A stretch of 64,000 bases of DNA, taken from assembly GCA_964535735.1 (NCBI GenBank), contig CAZHTM010000011.1, positions 1 through 64,000 on the forward strand, read 5' to 3'. This document shows, piece by piece, positions 44,385 through 52,449 of this stretch (positions are counted from its first letter, which is position 1; each line of letters opens with the position of its first letter). Both the position numbers and the translations under genes were made by a program. Origin of the DNA: J089 sp964535735 (GTDB lineage Bacteria > Fidelibacterota > Marinisomatia > Marinisomatales > J089). The notes beneath the pieces were generated by a model. It saw only the letters and a list, made by a program, of their open reading frames with translations, searched no databases and had not been told where the DNA came from.

Positions 44385-44887
44385 TCCATCAATCCATCCA
44401 TAGGATGAATCACCACAAGTCCTTCTTCCAGATTAACCGACTTAACAATTTCCGGAATGACGGGAATTAGTACTTCCTTAGTCCCCTGCCGGATAACATA
44501 GACATCGTTGGCCGGCAGCCAAAGAATTTCAGTCAATTCACCGATGTAGTCGCCCACATCGGTAATCACGGTGGACCCGATAATGTCCTCTGATACCTGG
44601 ACTATATTATCGTGTTCGGTCACCCGGGCAAATAGGGTCTGTCCAATTAAGGATTCGGCTTCCGCGCGGGTTTCAATCCCGTCAAATAAAAACCGAATGC
44701 GTTTCCCCAAGCCCACTTTTTTCACAATTCGGGTTTCCCGGCTGTATTCCTCGGACACGCCCAGGAATAAGGGCTTTTCTTCGATGTATTCCTCAAAATA
44801 CCGGGATAAGGGTCGAAGTCGAACTTCACCCTTCAAACCAGCAGCCTGCGTAATGCGTGCAATTGGAAATAACCGGGAATCTGACAT
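44381..44887 (-). CDS. rimM: Ribosome maturation factor RimM
   Basis: 168 residues from ATG 44887 (MSDSRLFPIARITQAAGLKGEVRLRPLSR is the family N-terminus). A PRC-barrel follows (DYIGELTEILWLPANDVYVI, LIPVIPEIVKSVN). It assists 16S 3'-domain assembly around S19. A longer in-frame reading would overlap khpA fully and is not believable. Confidence 0.94.
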   Translation of the reverse strand: MSDSRLFPIARITQAAGLKGEVRLRPLSRYFEEYIEEKPLFLGVSEEYSRETRIVKKVGLGKRIRFLFDGIETRAEAESLIGQTLFARVTEHDNIVQVSEDIIGSTVITDVGDYIGELTEILWLPANDVYVIRQGTKEVLIPVIPEIVKSVNLEEGLVVIHPMDGLME

Positions 44888-44894
44888 GAAACCT

Positions 44895-45131
44895 TTACTG
44901 ATCAATGACGTCCAGGCGAGCGCGTTTACCGCCCTCTTTGGCGTTGATGGCAAAAACGAGAGATCTCAAGGCGCTAATATTTTTTCCGCCTTTCCCAATG
45001 ACTTTCCCGTAATCGCCTTCGCCAACGGTCAATTCATAAATGATCCGTTTTTCGGTTTCCACAGCGTTGATTTTGACTTCGTCCGGTTTATCAACCAGTT
45101 GCTTAACGACGGTTAAGATGAACTCCTCCAT
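44895..45131 (-). CDS. khpA: KH-domain RNA-binding protein KhpA
   Basis: 78 residues from MEEFILTVVKQLVDKP. A single KH domain has the GKVIGKGGKNISALRSLV loop (GxxG). KhpA works with KhpB in Firmicutes on RNA and cell-division control. In this position, between rpsP and rimM, it is widespread in bacteria. Confidence 0.92.
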   Translation of the reverse strand: MEEFILTVVKQLVDKPDEVKINAVETEKRIIYELTVGEGDYGKVIGKGGKNISALRSLVFAINAKEGGKRARLDVIDQ

Positions 45132-45167
45132 AATCCTGTTCTCCTCCATTCACAGCTGTTGATCGTC

Positions 45168-45842
45168 TTATTTATCCTCAGCCTCCTGATTATCCCCTTC
45201 TTCATTCGGGGTATCATCAGTTTGTTTTTCAGAATCAGAGGTTTCGCCTGCGGCTGTCTCTGGTTCAGGTTCTGAGGATTCTGAAGTGTTGTCACCGTCG
45301 GTTTCGGATGGCTCCGTTTCCTCCGGTTTATCAGCGGATGGTTCCGTCGGAGCCTCTTCCTGGTCCGGCAAATCTTCTTCTTGGGTTACGTCTTGGGATG
45401 TGGATTCTTCTTCGGCCGGTGTTTCAGCCGCCGGTTCTTCTACCTCTGCAGTTTCAGCTTTTTTCGGCTCGTCAGCTGGGGCTGCTTTGGGAGCGGCGGC
45501 TTTCTTTTTCCGGTTTTCCCGATTCAGCGCCCATTTTTCCATTTCTTTCCGAATCGAATCTTCGTCCATTCCCTGTTTGATCAAATGCCATTTAAGGGCC
45601 AATCCGGAACGCCGCATGAGTGAATGAACTACATCAGTAGGTTGTGCACCTATACCCAGCCAATGCAGCATCCGGTCCTCTTTGAAAGTGAAATTTGAAT
45701 CTTTATCCCGGGCGATGGGGTTGTACCAACCCAATTCTTCAATCGCTGCTCCATCTCGGCGCTTCCGTGAATCCATAACTACGACCCGGTAAAAAGGACG
45801 ATTCCTACGTCCAATACGTTTCAATCTGATTTTAATCGCCAA
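45168..45842 (-). CDS. rpsP: 30S ribosomal protein S16 with a long acidic C-terminal extension
   Basis: 224 residues, against about 80-90 for a standard S16. Residues 1-85 are the normal protein (IRLKRIGRRNRPFYRVVVMD, LGWYNPIARD, WLGIGAQPTDVVHSLMRRSG). A helical stretch and a Lys/Ala-rich hinge follow (RENRKKKAAAPKAAPAD). The last 100 or so residues are almost all Glu, Asp, Pro, Ala, Ser and Thr and end EGDNQEAEDK. The extension is in frame without a break. Shorter extensions are known in Bacteroidota S16; the role is unknown. Confidence 0.95.
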   Translation of the reverse strand: MAIKIRLKRIGRRNRPFYRVVVMDSRKRRDGAAIEELGWYNPIARDKDSNFTFKEDRMLHWLGIGAQPTDVVHSLMRRSGLALKWHLIKQGMDEDSIRKEMEKWALNRENRKKKAAAPKAAPADEPKKAETAEVEEPAAETPAEEESTSQDVTQEEDLPDQEEAPTEPSADKPEETEPSETDGDNTSESSEPEPETAAGETSDSEKQTDDTPNEEGDNQEAEDK

Positions 45843-45859
45843 TCGTCATTCTCCTTACT

Positions 45860-47203
45860 TCAATGTCCCAAAAATTGTCCCATCCCGGGCATGGTACCGG
45901 GTAGACCGGGGAGTTTCATTTTCCCCATATTTTTCATCATTTTCTGCATCATTGCAAAATTCTTTAGTAACTGGTTCAATTCCTGAACTGTCCGACCCGA
46001 TCCCCGGGCAATTCTTTTTCGCCGACTCCCGTTGATCAGAGTTGGATTTTTTCGTTCTTCAGGAGTCATGGAGTTGATAAGGGCCTCTGTCCAGACTAAT
46101 TGCCGGTCATCCATGCTTAACCCTTTCAACGCTTTGCGTGGTACTCCTGGTATCATGCCAAGTATCTGACTCATAGAGCCCATTTTTTGGAGTTGCCGTA
46201 TTTGATCCCGAAAATCTTCCAGATCAAATGAATGTTTTTCTAGTTTTTTCCGGAGCTTTTCTGCTGCCTGAACATCCAGGGTTTCCTGGGCTTTTTCTAC
46301 CAGGGTAACCACATCGCCCATTCCTAAGATACGATCGGCAACTCGATGAGCATCAAAGCGTTCCAAACCATCCAACTTCTCCGAAACACCCAGGAATTTT
46401 ATCGGTTTTCCCGTAACCTCCCGAATGGAGACCGCAGCGCCACCCCGGGCATCACCGTCCATTTTTGTGAGAATGATACCCGTTAACTCCAACGCATCGT
46501 TAAACGCTTTGGCAGAATTGACGGCATCTTGCCCTGTCATTCCGTCTACCACAAAAAGAATTTCCGCCGGTTGAGCTTTTTCAGCGATTTTCTGGATTTC
46601 CCGCATCATTTCGGTATTCACATGGGATCGCCCGGCAGAATCAATAATGACAACCTCCACCCCGTTATCTTTGGCCTGTTGAAGGCCTTTTTCAACAACA
46701 TCCAGAGGGTTTGATTTCAAATCAGCGACAACATCTACTCCGACTTGTTCACCCAGAATTTCAAGTTGTCTAACTGCCGCAGGACGGACCATATCCGCTG
46801 CGACTAATAATACATGTTTTCCAGTGCGTTTCAAAAGGTTGGCTAATTTAGCTGCAGTCGTGGTTTTACCCGCGCCCTGCAATCCCGCCAACAAAACAAC
46901 CGCCGGTTTGCGGTGCCCAAACTCCAGATCCTGGGATTCCGAACCCAAAACGGCCACCATTTCCTGGTGAATGATTTTTATAAATTGTTCGCCAGGACGA
47001 ATGGATTTGATAACTTTAGTACCTTGGGCTCGTTCACTGACTCGATTGACAAAATCCCGGGCCACCCGGAAATTCACGTCGGCATCTAAAAGGACACGAC
47101 GGATTTCACGGGCGGTTGTCCGAATATTTGCATCCGTAATTTTTCCTAATCCACGAAGATTACGAAAAATGATGTCAAAGCGGTCGGTTATTTGTTCAAA
47201 CAC
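45860..47203 (-). CDS. ffh: Signal recognition particle protein Ffh
   Basis: 447 residues from GTG 47203. The N domain is followed by the SRP GTPase (LLAGLQGAGKTTTAAKLA, VVIIDSAGRSHVNTEMM, ILTKMDGDARGGAAVS). The M domain has SMTPEERKNPTLINGSRRKRIARGSG and a Met/Gly-rich tail. It targets membrane proteins co-translationally with 4.5S RNA. It is the first gene of the ribosomal/tRNA-modification unit that ends at 43281. Confidence 0.97.
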   Translation of the reverse strand: MFEQITDRFDIIFRNLRGLGKITDANIRTTAREIRRVLLDADVNFRVARDFVNRVSERAQGTKVIKSIRPGEQFIKIIHQEMVAVLGSESQDLEFGHRKPAVVLLAGLQGAGKTTTAAKLANLLKRTGKHVLLVAADMVRPAAVRQLEILGEQVGVDVVADLKSNPLDVVEKGLQQAKDNGVEVVIIDSAGRSHVNTEMMREIQKIAEKAQPAEILFVVDGMTGQDAVNSAKAFNDALELTGIILTKMDGDARGGAAVSIREVTGKPIKFLGVSEKLDGLERFDAHRVADRILGMGDVVTLVEKAQETLDVQAAEKLRKKLEKHSFDLEDFRDQIRQLQKMGSMSQILGMIPGVPRKALKGLSMDDRQLVWTEALINSMTPEERKNPTLINGSRRKRIARGSGRTVQELNQLLKNFAMMQKMMKNMGKMKLPGLPGTMPGMGQFLGH

Positions 47204-47329
47204 GGTATTTATGCAATTTCATTTCAAGTACAGCAGATAAAATTAGAGGAAAATCTATTTCAATCCAAAATAATTGGTTCGTTACAAAAAAAGAAAATAA
47301 ATCCGATTATTGACTCCTTAAGTGAAAAT

Positions 47330-47361
47330 GCCGGTTTCCAGGATGCTACCTGGAAACCGGC
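47330..47361 (-). terminator. Rho-independent terminator of the bc-complex unit
   Basis: A perfect 13-bp inverted repeat, GCCGGTTTCCAGG/CCTGGAAACCGGC, around ATGCTA. On the minus strand it is followed by ATTTTC, 12 bp past the stop of the nonaheme cytochrome gene. Confidence 0.88.
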
Positions 47362-47372
47362 GCAGAAATTTA

Positions 47373-48626
47373 TTACTGTTTTTGCATCTCCTTAATTTTA
47401 AGCACTAGAGCCACCACCAAGAAGGAAACAACAAGGGTAATGACAATCAGACTTACGCGTCGATTATCATATTCCTCCAGAGTTTCTTGCGCTCCTTCCA
47501 ACGCACTGGCCACGGCTTTGAATCCCGGTTCGGCTGTTTTTTGTACAGCCTCAATATCAAAAGCATGTATACTGGTGCGCGTCTGAACCAAGGCTTGATG
47601 GGATTCTTCAAGGAAGGAGTACAAGTCACTAACTTCCATGCCTTTTTGCTCTGCTTGGTTAATTAACGCATCCGCTTTATCGTATCCCTTTACCAAACTG
47701 TCAATGACTGTATACATCTGAGAGGCTAAAGTAACGGCTTTCTCACCGTGATGATCATGGCAGGATTTGCAAACAAAAGTCATTGTACCGGCTTTGAGTG
47801 ATTCATCCGTTAAATGCTCAATATCGTGATTGCCATGGCATTCGATGCACTGTTTGGCACCTATCTGAAGCATATTATAGTTTAAATGGCTGGCGACGAA
47901 AAGTTTTCGATTGTTAACGTGGCATGTTCCACAGATATCTGCGATCGTCACCACATCCGGCGGCGTAGCACCGTGATTCCCGTGACAGTCATTACATGCA
48001 GGAGAACCAGTATCATTATTTTCCAGCAAGGCTTTCCCATGAACCGAGCGCTTGTAGTTTTCAAACTGATCGGTGGGAATTCCAAATTCGGCCATATAGT
48101 CCGCATCCCCGTGACAGGTGTTGCAAGTTTCGGGAACGTGGGTTGGATACACGGGAGATCGTGGATCATCCTTCGCATAGATACCATGGACGCCGTGGCA
48201 ACTAGTGCAGACGGCAACTTTATCATTGCCCTGTTGCAGTAGCAGTCCGTGTTTGCTGGTCCAGTATTGTTGAACCTCATCGGTTCTTACTGAGGCACGG
48301 TACTGGCGCATGTATTTGGGATCAGTGTGACATTTTCCACAAATTTTAGGCTGATCCGTCCGTTCCACAGCACCAATAAACGTGTCATTTTCCCACATGG
48401 CCGCATCTTCATCATCGAATGCTGTGGGATCACCTCCATGACAATCGGCACAGCTTAAACCAACTTTTAAATGAACATCTTCGTCAATGTGCGTCATGAT
48501 TTTTGCATCGTCGTCCCGGTCTTCATCCACCTCCATATGGCAGGTATAACATGCGTCTTTCGAAATGTTTTCTCCATACATCAGTGATCCTGAAAGCAAC
48601 AATAGAATCAGTATTGAATTTTTCAT
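47373..48626 (-). CDS. Membrane-anchored nonaheme cytochrome c
   Basis: 417 residues from ATG 48626, which starts a signal peptide (KNSILILLLLSGSLMYG) and overlaps the cytochrome b stop as ATGA. Nine CXXCH heme sites are present, in order CYTCH, CADCH, CGKCH, CTSCH, CNTCH, CNDCH, CGTCH, CIECH, CKSCH, all in the first 300 residues. Many extra His residues can serve as distal ligands. A helical segment follows, and a C-terminal membrane helix (RVSLIVITLVVSFLVVALVL) anchors it with the hemes in the periplasm. As the third gene after Rieske and cytochrome b, it should replace cytochrome c1 as electron exit of the complex. Confidence 0.93.
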   Translation of the reverse strand: MKNSILILLLLSGSLMYGENISKDACYTCHMEVDEDRDDDAKIMTHIDEDVHLKVGLSCADCHGGDPTAFDDEDAAMWENDTFIGAVERTDQPKICGKCHTDPKYMRQYRASVRTDEVQQYWTSKHGLLLQQGNDKVAVCTSCHGVHGIYAKDDPRSPVYPTHVPETCNTCHGDADYMAEFGIPTDQFENYKRSVHGKALLENNDTGSPACNDCHGNHGATPPDVVTIADICGTCHVNNRKLFVASHLNYNMLQIGAKQCIECHGNHDIEHLTDESLKAGTMTFVCKSCHDHHGEKAVTLASQMYTVIDSLVKGYDKADALINQAEQKGMEVSDLYSFLEESHQALVQTRTSIHAFDIEAVQKTAEPGFKAVASALEGAQETLEEYDNRRVSLIVITLVVSFLVVALVLKIKEMQKQ

Positions 48627-49690
48627 ACCATGTACCCCCAGACGGTCATAACAATGATGAAAATAACAACAAATACTCCAACCCAAGTCCATATACGTGT
48701 ACTTGAGCCGGGCAGGTGAGCGTTCTTATCTAAAAATGGAACCAATAGCCAGATTAAACCACCAACCATAAACACCAAGATTCCGAATAACTCACCCTCC
48801 ATGAAAAGAAAGTGAGCCGGAATTAACTTTAGTGTTTGAAACATAAACATAAAATACCATTCCGGCCGAATGCCCGCAGGTGCTGGTGCCAAAGGATCGG
48901 CTTTATTCCCCAATTCCCAAGGAAAGAATAACGCCAATAGAGCAATTAAGTTTAAGACCACCAACCAAACGGTCATGTCCCGCATGACAAAGTTCGGGAA
49001 AAAGGGTATTGATCCCCGCTGTTTTTCGGGTGTCTTTTCCAATTTAGGTGGGACACTCATCCCTTGAAACTGGATAAGCATTAAATGCATTCCCAGTATA
49101 AAGATTGCAATCAAAGGAAGAACCGCCACATGGATGCCATAAAAACGGGTCAATGTAGCCCCACTGACTTCATCACCAGCTCTTAGAACTTTTAGAATAA
49201 ATTCCCCTACCACCGGCAAGGAGCCTGCAATCTCAGTACCGACTTTGGTTGCAAAATAGGATAATTCATTCCATGGTAATAAATACCCGGAAAACCCAAA
49301 GCCAAGAGCCACAAAAAGTAGAAGCATACCGCTCAACCAAGTCATCTCTCTTGGTTTGCGGTAGGCTTTGGAAAAAAACACGGTGAACATGTGAAGAAAA
49401 ATAAAAAAGATGAACAAATTTGCGGACCAGCTATGAGTTTCCCGGACCAACCAACCGAAACTCACTTTGCTTACGATGAACTTTAGACTCTCATAAGCCG
49501 TGTTAACACCCGGTTGATAATAAAACGTCAAAAGAATACCCGTCAGGATCTGGACCATAAAGAGAAAAAGCGCCACACCACCGAGATAATACCAAACCGT
49601 TCCATAAAATATGGGAACTTCCTTCTTTTTTGCAAATTTTATGGCCGCATCAAGACTAATTCGTTCATTGATCCAATCGAAAATCTTCAT
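48623..49690 (-). CDS. Cytochrome b of a bc-type quinol oxidoreductase
   Basis: 355 residues with about eight membrane helices. The four heme-b His are visible as two pairs: HSWSANLFIFFIFLHMF and YGIHVAVLPLIAIFILGMHL. The quinol-oxidation site carries PEWYFMFMFQTLK. FSGYLLPWNELSYFATKVG matches the Qo loop preceding the second His pair. It oxidises menaquinol or another quinol, passing electrons to the Rieske protein and the low-potential hemes. The gene starts at the Rieske stop (1-bp overlap) and ends 4 bp into the nonaheme gene. Confidence 0.95.
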   Translation of the reverse strand: MKIFDWINERISLDAAIKFAKKKEVPIFYGTVWYYLGGVALFLFMVQILTGILLTFYYQPGVNTAYESLKFIVSKVSFGWLVRETHSWSANLFIFFIFLHMFTVFFSKAYRKPREMTWLSGMLLLFVALGFGFSGYLLPWNELSYFATKVGTEIAGSLPVVGEFILKVLRAGDEVSGATLTRFYGIHVAVLPLIAIFILGMHLMLIQFQGMSVPPKLEKTPEKQRGSIPFFPNFVMRDMTVWLVVLNLIALLALFFPWELGNKADPLAPAPAGIRPEWYFMFMFQTLKLIPAHFLFMEGELFGILVFMVGGLIWLLVPFLDKNAHLPGSSTRIWTWVGVFVVIFIIVMTVWGYMV

Positions 49691-50154
49691 TAGGCAGCCT
49701 CCTCTCTCATGATAATGACCTTATCATTTTGGACCTTGGCTATCATCCGTGTAAGCGGTCTAGGCGGAGGGCCCGAAATATTGTTACCATTAATATCATA
49801 AACTCCATTATGACACGCACACCAGATTATGGTTGATTCCGGTACATATTGTACGGTACAGTCCAAATGTGTACAGGTAGCCGTGAGAGCAGTGAATTCA
49901 CCGTTTTTCTTCCGAATAACGATTACCGGTTTGCGACCAAACCGTACAATTTTTGCGGAATTATTGGGGAACTCTGAAACCATACCAGCTTCCACTTGGT
50001 TGACAGAGATATTGGCAGCTTTCGGTGGGGTCAAATATTTTATCAATGGATAGAAAATAGTTCCTAACCAGGCAATTAAACCTACACCCAAAAGTTTATC
50101 AATAAATTTCCTTCTGGACGTAGATTGGATTGATTTTTCAGAATCCATTGTCAT
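49690..50154 (-). CDS. Rieske iron-sulfur protein
   Basis: 154 residues from ATG 50154, preceded by GAGGGAG. The N-terminus SRRKFIDKLLGVGLIAWLGTIFYPL is a single membrane anchor with a twin-arginine-like start. The [2Fe-2S] motifs CTHLDC and CACHNG supply two Cys and two His plus the disulfide pair. The Pro loop is in GPPPRPL. It is the high-potential acceptor of the bc complex and the first gene of its operon. Confidence 0.96.
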   Translation of the reverse strand: MTMDSEKSIQSTSRRKFIDKLLGVGLIAWLGTIFYPLIKYLTPPKAANISVNQVEAGMVSEFPNNSAKIVRFGRKPVIVIRKKNGEFTALTATCTHLDCTVQYVPESTIIWCACHNGVYDINGNNISGPPPRPLTRMIAKVQNDKVIIMREEAA

Positions 50155-50350
50155 GGGTACTCCCTCTTGCTCAGTTCATGGTTCAAATTTAACGATTCAT
50201 CAAGCGATTCCAGCGAATTCCCGGAATCAACATGCCGTTGAAATGATTCCGAAATTTCCACAATCTATATGGTTCTGGACTCATTGCAAAATAATCTTTT
50301 TTGAATAAACTTGGTTTTGTTGATTCATCATGATTAACTCTCAATATACG

Positions 50351-50821
50351 TTATGATGTCGACTGTGAAGATTTTAAGATTTGTTTATCGCGCATCATAT
50401 TTTCATGTTTAATTTGAACTTTGGCAGCTAGATCCGCCAAGTCCTCCGAATTCAGCATATAAGAAATTTCAGAGCGTATTCGAGTCCAACGGTTGTGAAA
50501 CGGACAAGGTTGTGTACTTGAACAGGGGTCCAATCCTATCACACAAATTTCTTCATCAGGTTCAGGGCCGTCGATTGCCTCGATTATATGTTGTATGTGT
50601 ATGTCATGAGGATCTTTCGCCAGCATAATTCCCCCATGGCGACCTCGAATCGCTTTCATTAAATTAAATTTTACCAATGTTTGTACGATTTTAGCTAAAA
50701 ATGGTTGGGGAATATTGTAGGCTTCAGCGATTTCACTGATTAGTACAGGTTCATCCGATTTCCTAACCGCCAAATAAATCATGGCTTGGATTCCATACTC
50801 TGCAGATTTTGAATACAACAT
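50351..50821 (-). CDS. Rrf2-family transcription regulator
   Basis: 156 residues. The winged helix is SAEYGIQAMIYLAV, LISEIAEAYNIPQPFLAKIVQTL and AIRGRHGGIML. Three cysteines follow at EICVIGLDPCSSTQPCPFHNRW (C-x6-C-x5-C, then His two residues on). This is close to the IscR/NsrR [Fe-S]-binding pattern of C-x5-C-x5-C, so cluster binding and redox or NO sensing are plausible. GGAGAGGGG precedes ATG 50821. It lies upstream of the Rieske-cytochrome b-nonaheme operon and is the obvious candidate regulator of it. Confidence 0.9.
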   Translation of the reverse strand: MLYSKSAEYGIQAMIYLAVRKSDEPVLISEIAEAYNIPQPFLAKIVQTLVKFNLMKAIRGRHGGIMLAKDPHDIHIQHIIEAIDGPEPDEEICVIGLDPCSSTQPCPFHNRWTRIRSEISYMLNSEDLADLAAKVQIKHENMMRDKQILKSSQSTS

Positions 50822-51059
50822 TTTACCCCTCTCCGAATGTGTTATTCCTGTCCATACCTACATCGATAGGAAAGAGAATGAAATGACTGTTTGTATGGCT
50901 GAGTCCAGATCATTGCATCAAATTGGCACCTTACCCTAGAAAGTGTTTCTTCCCCCCCTTACCATTCTGTATCTCTACTGAAGCTCCATCCAATTAATAA
51001 GCAGAAATATTGAGCTTATGTATCGCGTTTTACTTTTGTGAGTGCATTTCCTGGGAAAA

Positions 51060-51092
51060 ATATCCCGGGATAGCCTTGCCATCCCAGGATAT
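51060..51092 (-). terminator. Terminator of the heme-lipoprotein gene
   Basis: Inverted repeat ATATCCTGGGAT/ATCCCGGGATAT on the minus strand (one G-T pair) with a 9-nt loop, followed by TTTTCCC. It lies 14 bp past the stop at 51106. Confidence 0.8.
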
Positions 51093-51105
51093 TGATTTTC
51101 CAGTA

Positions 51106-52092
51106 TTAGAATTTGATAGTAAAGGGTGCGGACCCACTATGAGAGCCACCAGAATCATCTGTAATGGCTACGACAGCCTCTATGTTTCCAGAACCGAACA
51201 CGACATCGTCGTCGTTGCCCGTATCAAGAGCTCGCATGAATTCGACAGTCCATACACCATTATCGTAGCTGGAGTACGCGGTAACATCAGCACGGGAACC
51301 ATCGGCATTTTCATCTAACCAATAACCCGGAATTGGGGTGCTGGTATCGACGGTATTGGCGTCAAAAGGAGTGAAGTAAGTATCAGCACTTTCACCAGCG
51401 GGTAGAATTAAATAATGCCCATCAGTGATGGGGCCGGAATAAAGCGGAAGGCCATTTCCATCAATATTATCATTGTATAAACCCGTGGTATCTGCGTCAC
51501 CATGTTGTCCCGCATCTTCTGCTACATTCCCTTCTGAATCGGTGTAGTTATTATCAATATATTTATCATCCGCGTGATGGATCGGAGCGGTACGATGGGC
51601 TTTCCAGTGCCATTGGTCTACAATCCCATTATCGGTCCACATACCTTCTCCGACATGGCACATCTGAGAACAATCAGCGCCTTGGTCGCCATTCTGTCCC
51701 ATATCAAAGAAGAAAAACAGGCGGTCTTCATTTCCATCCTGTGTCCAAAGTCCATCATCATAGGTCCATTGTTTCTTGTCAACACTCATTGTATTGGAAG
51801 GATCTTCCCAAACCGCTTTGATGTAAATATTCTGATCATCTTTAACAGCTGTCAGATGAACATCCACCTGACCAAATGCGTTGGCGTAAGCCGCGTCAGT
51901 ACCCACGGTAACGATGAGTTCATCGGCATTATTCCAAGCCGCATCATTACCATTTCCATCCAGCGTTGGTGGAGTGGAAACCGTAGCTACCACAAGATCG
52001 GTGACGTCGGTACTGGTATCGTTATCGCACCCCACAAAGAAAATCGTTAAACCCAGAACGAGGATAGTGATTAGTCGAATGTACTTAATCAT
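51106..52092 (-). CDS. Ethylbenzene-dehydrogenase-like heme-binding lipoprotein
   Basis: 328 residues. The signal peptide ends in a lipobox (LTIFFVGCDN), so Cys21 should be lipidated. The domain matches the EB_dh/cytochrome c-552-like family: PPTLDGNGNDAAWNNAD opening, NIYIKAVWEDPSNTMS, then GADCSQMCHVGEGMW with VDQWHWKAHRTAP. In known members Met and Lys bind a heme b. The CSQMCH sequence is a CX3CH arrangement, not the standard CXXCH, and may or may not attach heme. A terminator follows (51060-51092), so it is a single-gene unit between the 16-heme cytochrome and the Rrf2 regulator. Confidence 0.82.
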   Translation of the reverse strand: MIKYIRLITILVLGLTIFFVGCDNDTSTDVTDLVVATVSTPPTLDGNGNDAAWNNADELIVTVGTDAAYANAFGQVDVHLTAVKDDQNIYIKAVWEDPSNTMSVDKKQWTYDDGLWTQDGNEDRLFFFFDMGQNGDQGADCSQMCHVGEGMWTDNGIVDQWHWKAHRTAPIHHADDKYIDNNYTDSEGNVAEDAGQHGDADTTGLYNDNIDGNGLPLYSGPITDGHYLILPAGESADTYFTPFDANTVDTSTPIPGYWLDENADGSRADVTAYSSYDNGVWTVEFMRALDTGNDDDVVFGSGNIEAVVAITDDSGGSHSGSAPFTIKF

Positions 52093-52449
52093 TTTTCTCC
52101 TACCTTTTTTATTTGGTTACCCCCCGCCTACAAAAGCAGAGTGAAGACATTGCTCCACACACGGAATATTAAAATATTTTAATAAACTAAAACAAGATAT
52201 TGATATCCTTTTTTATTTTATTAAGTAACCCAAAATAATTACCCCGAGCCCCNNNNNNNNNNNNNNNNNNNNNNNNNNNNNNNNNNNNNNNNNNNNNNNN
52301 NNNNNNNNNNNNNNNNNNNNNNNNNNNNNNNNNNNNNNNNNNNNNNNNNNNNTATTGATATCCTTTTTTATTTTATTAAGTAACCCAAAATAATTACCCC
52401 GAGCCCCTCAAAAGGGGCCCGGGGTAATGAGACGTTTCAAAGATAGGAT
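52093..52449. other. Spacer with assembly gap and duplicated 55-base contig ends
   Basis: Holds the promoter region of the heme-lipoprotein gene next to 52093, a 100-N gap (52253-52352) and the terminator of the 16-heme cytochrome gene. The 55 bases before the Ns (52198-52252) and after them (52353-52407) are identical, so the contigs very likely overlap and the spacer is really about 200 bp. The break falls in the left arm of the terminator hairpin. Confidence 0.85.
52393..52428 (-). terminator. Terminator of the 16-heme cytochrome gene
   Basis: ATTACCCCG(A)GCCCC and GGGGC(C)CGGGGTAAT form a 14-bp GC-rich stem around TCAAAA. On the minus strand it is followed by TATTTTGGG. It ends about 22 bp past the stop at 52450. 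Confidence 0.88.

Noticed and set aside
45286..45627. Plus-strand frames of 80-113 codons opposite rpsP
   Set aside because: Antisense to the acidic Glu/Pro/Ala tail, where codon bias leaves the complement open; Ser/Val-rich nonsense product.
47192..47395. Plus-strand 67-codon frame between ffh and the nonaheme gene
   Set aside because: It runs through the perfect terminator hairpin and has no ribosome site.
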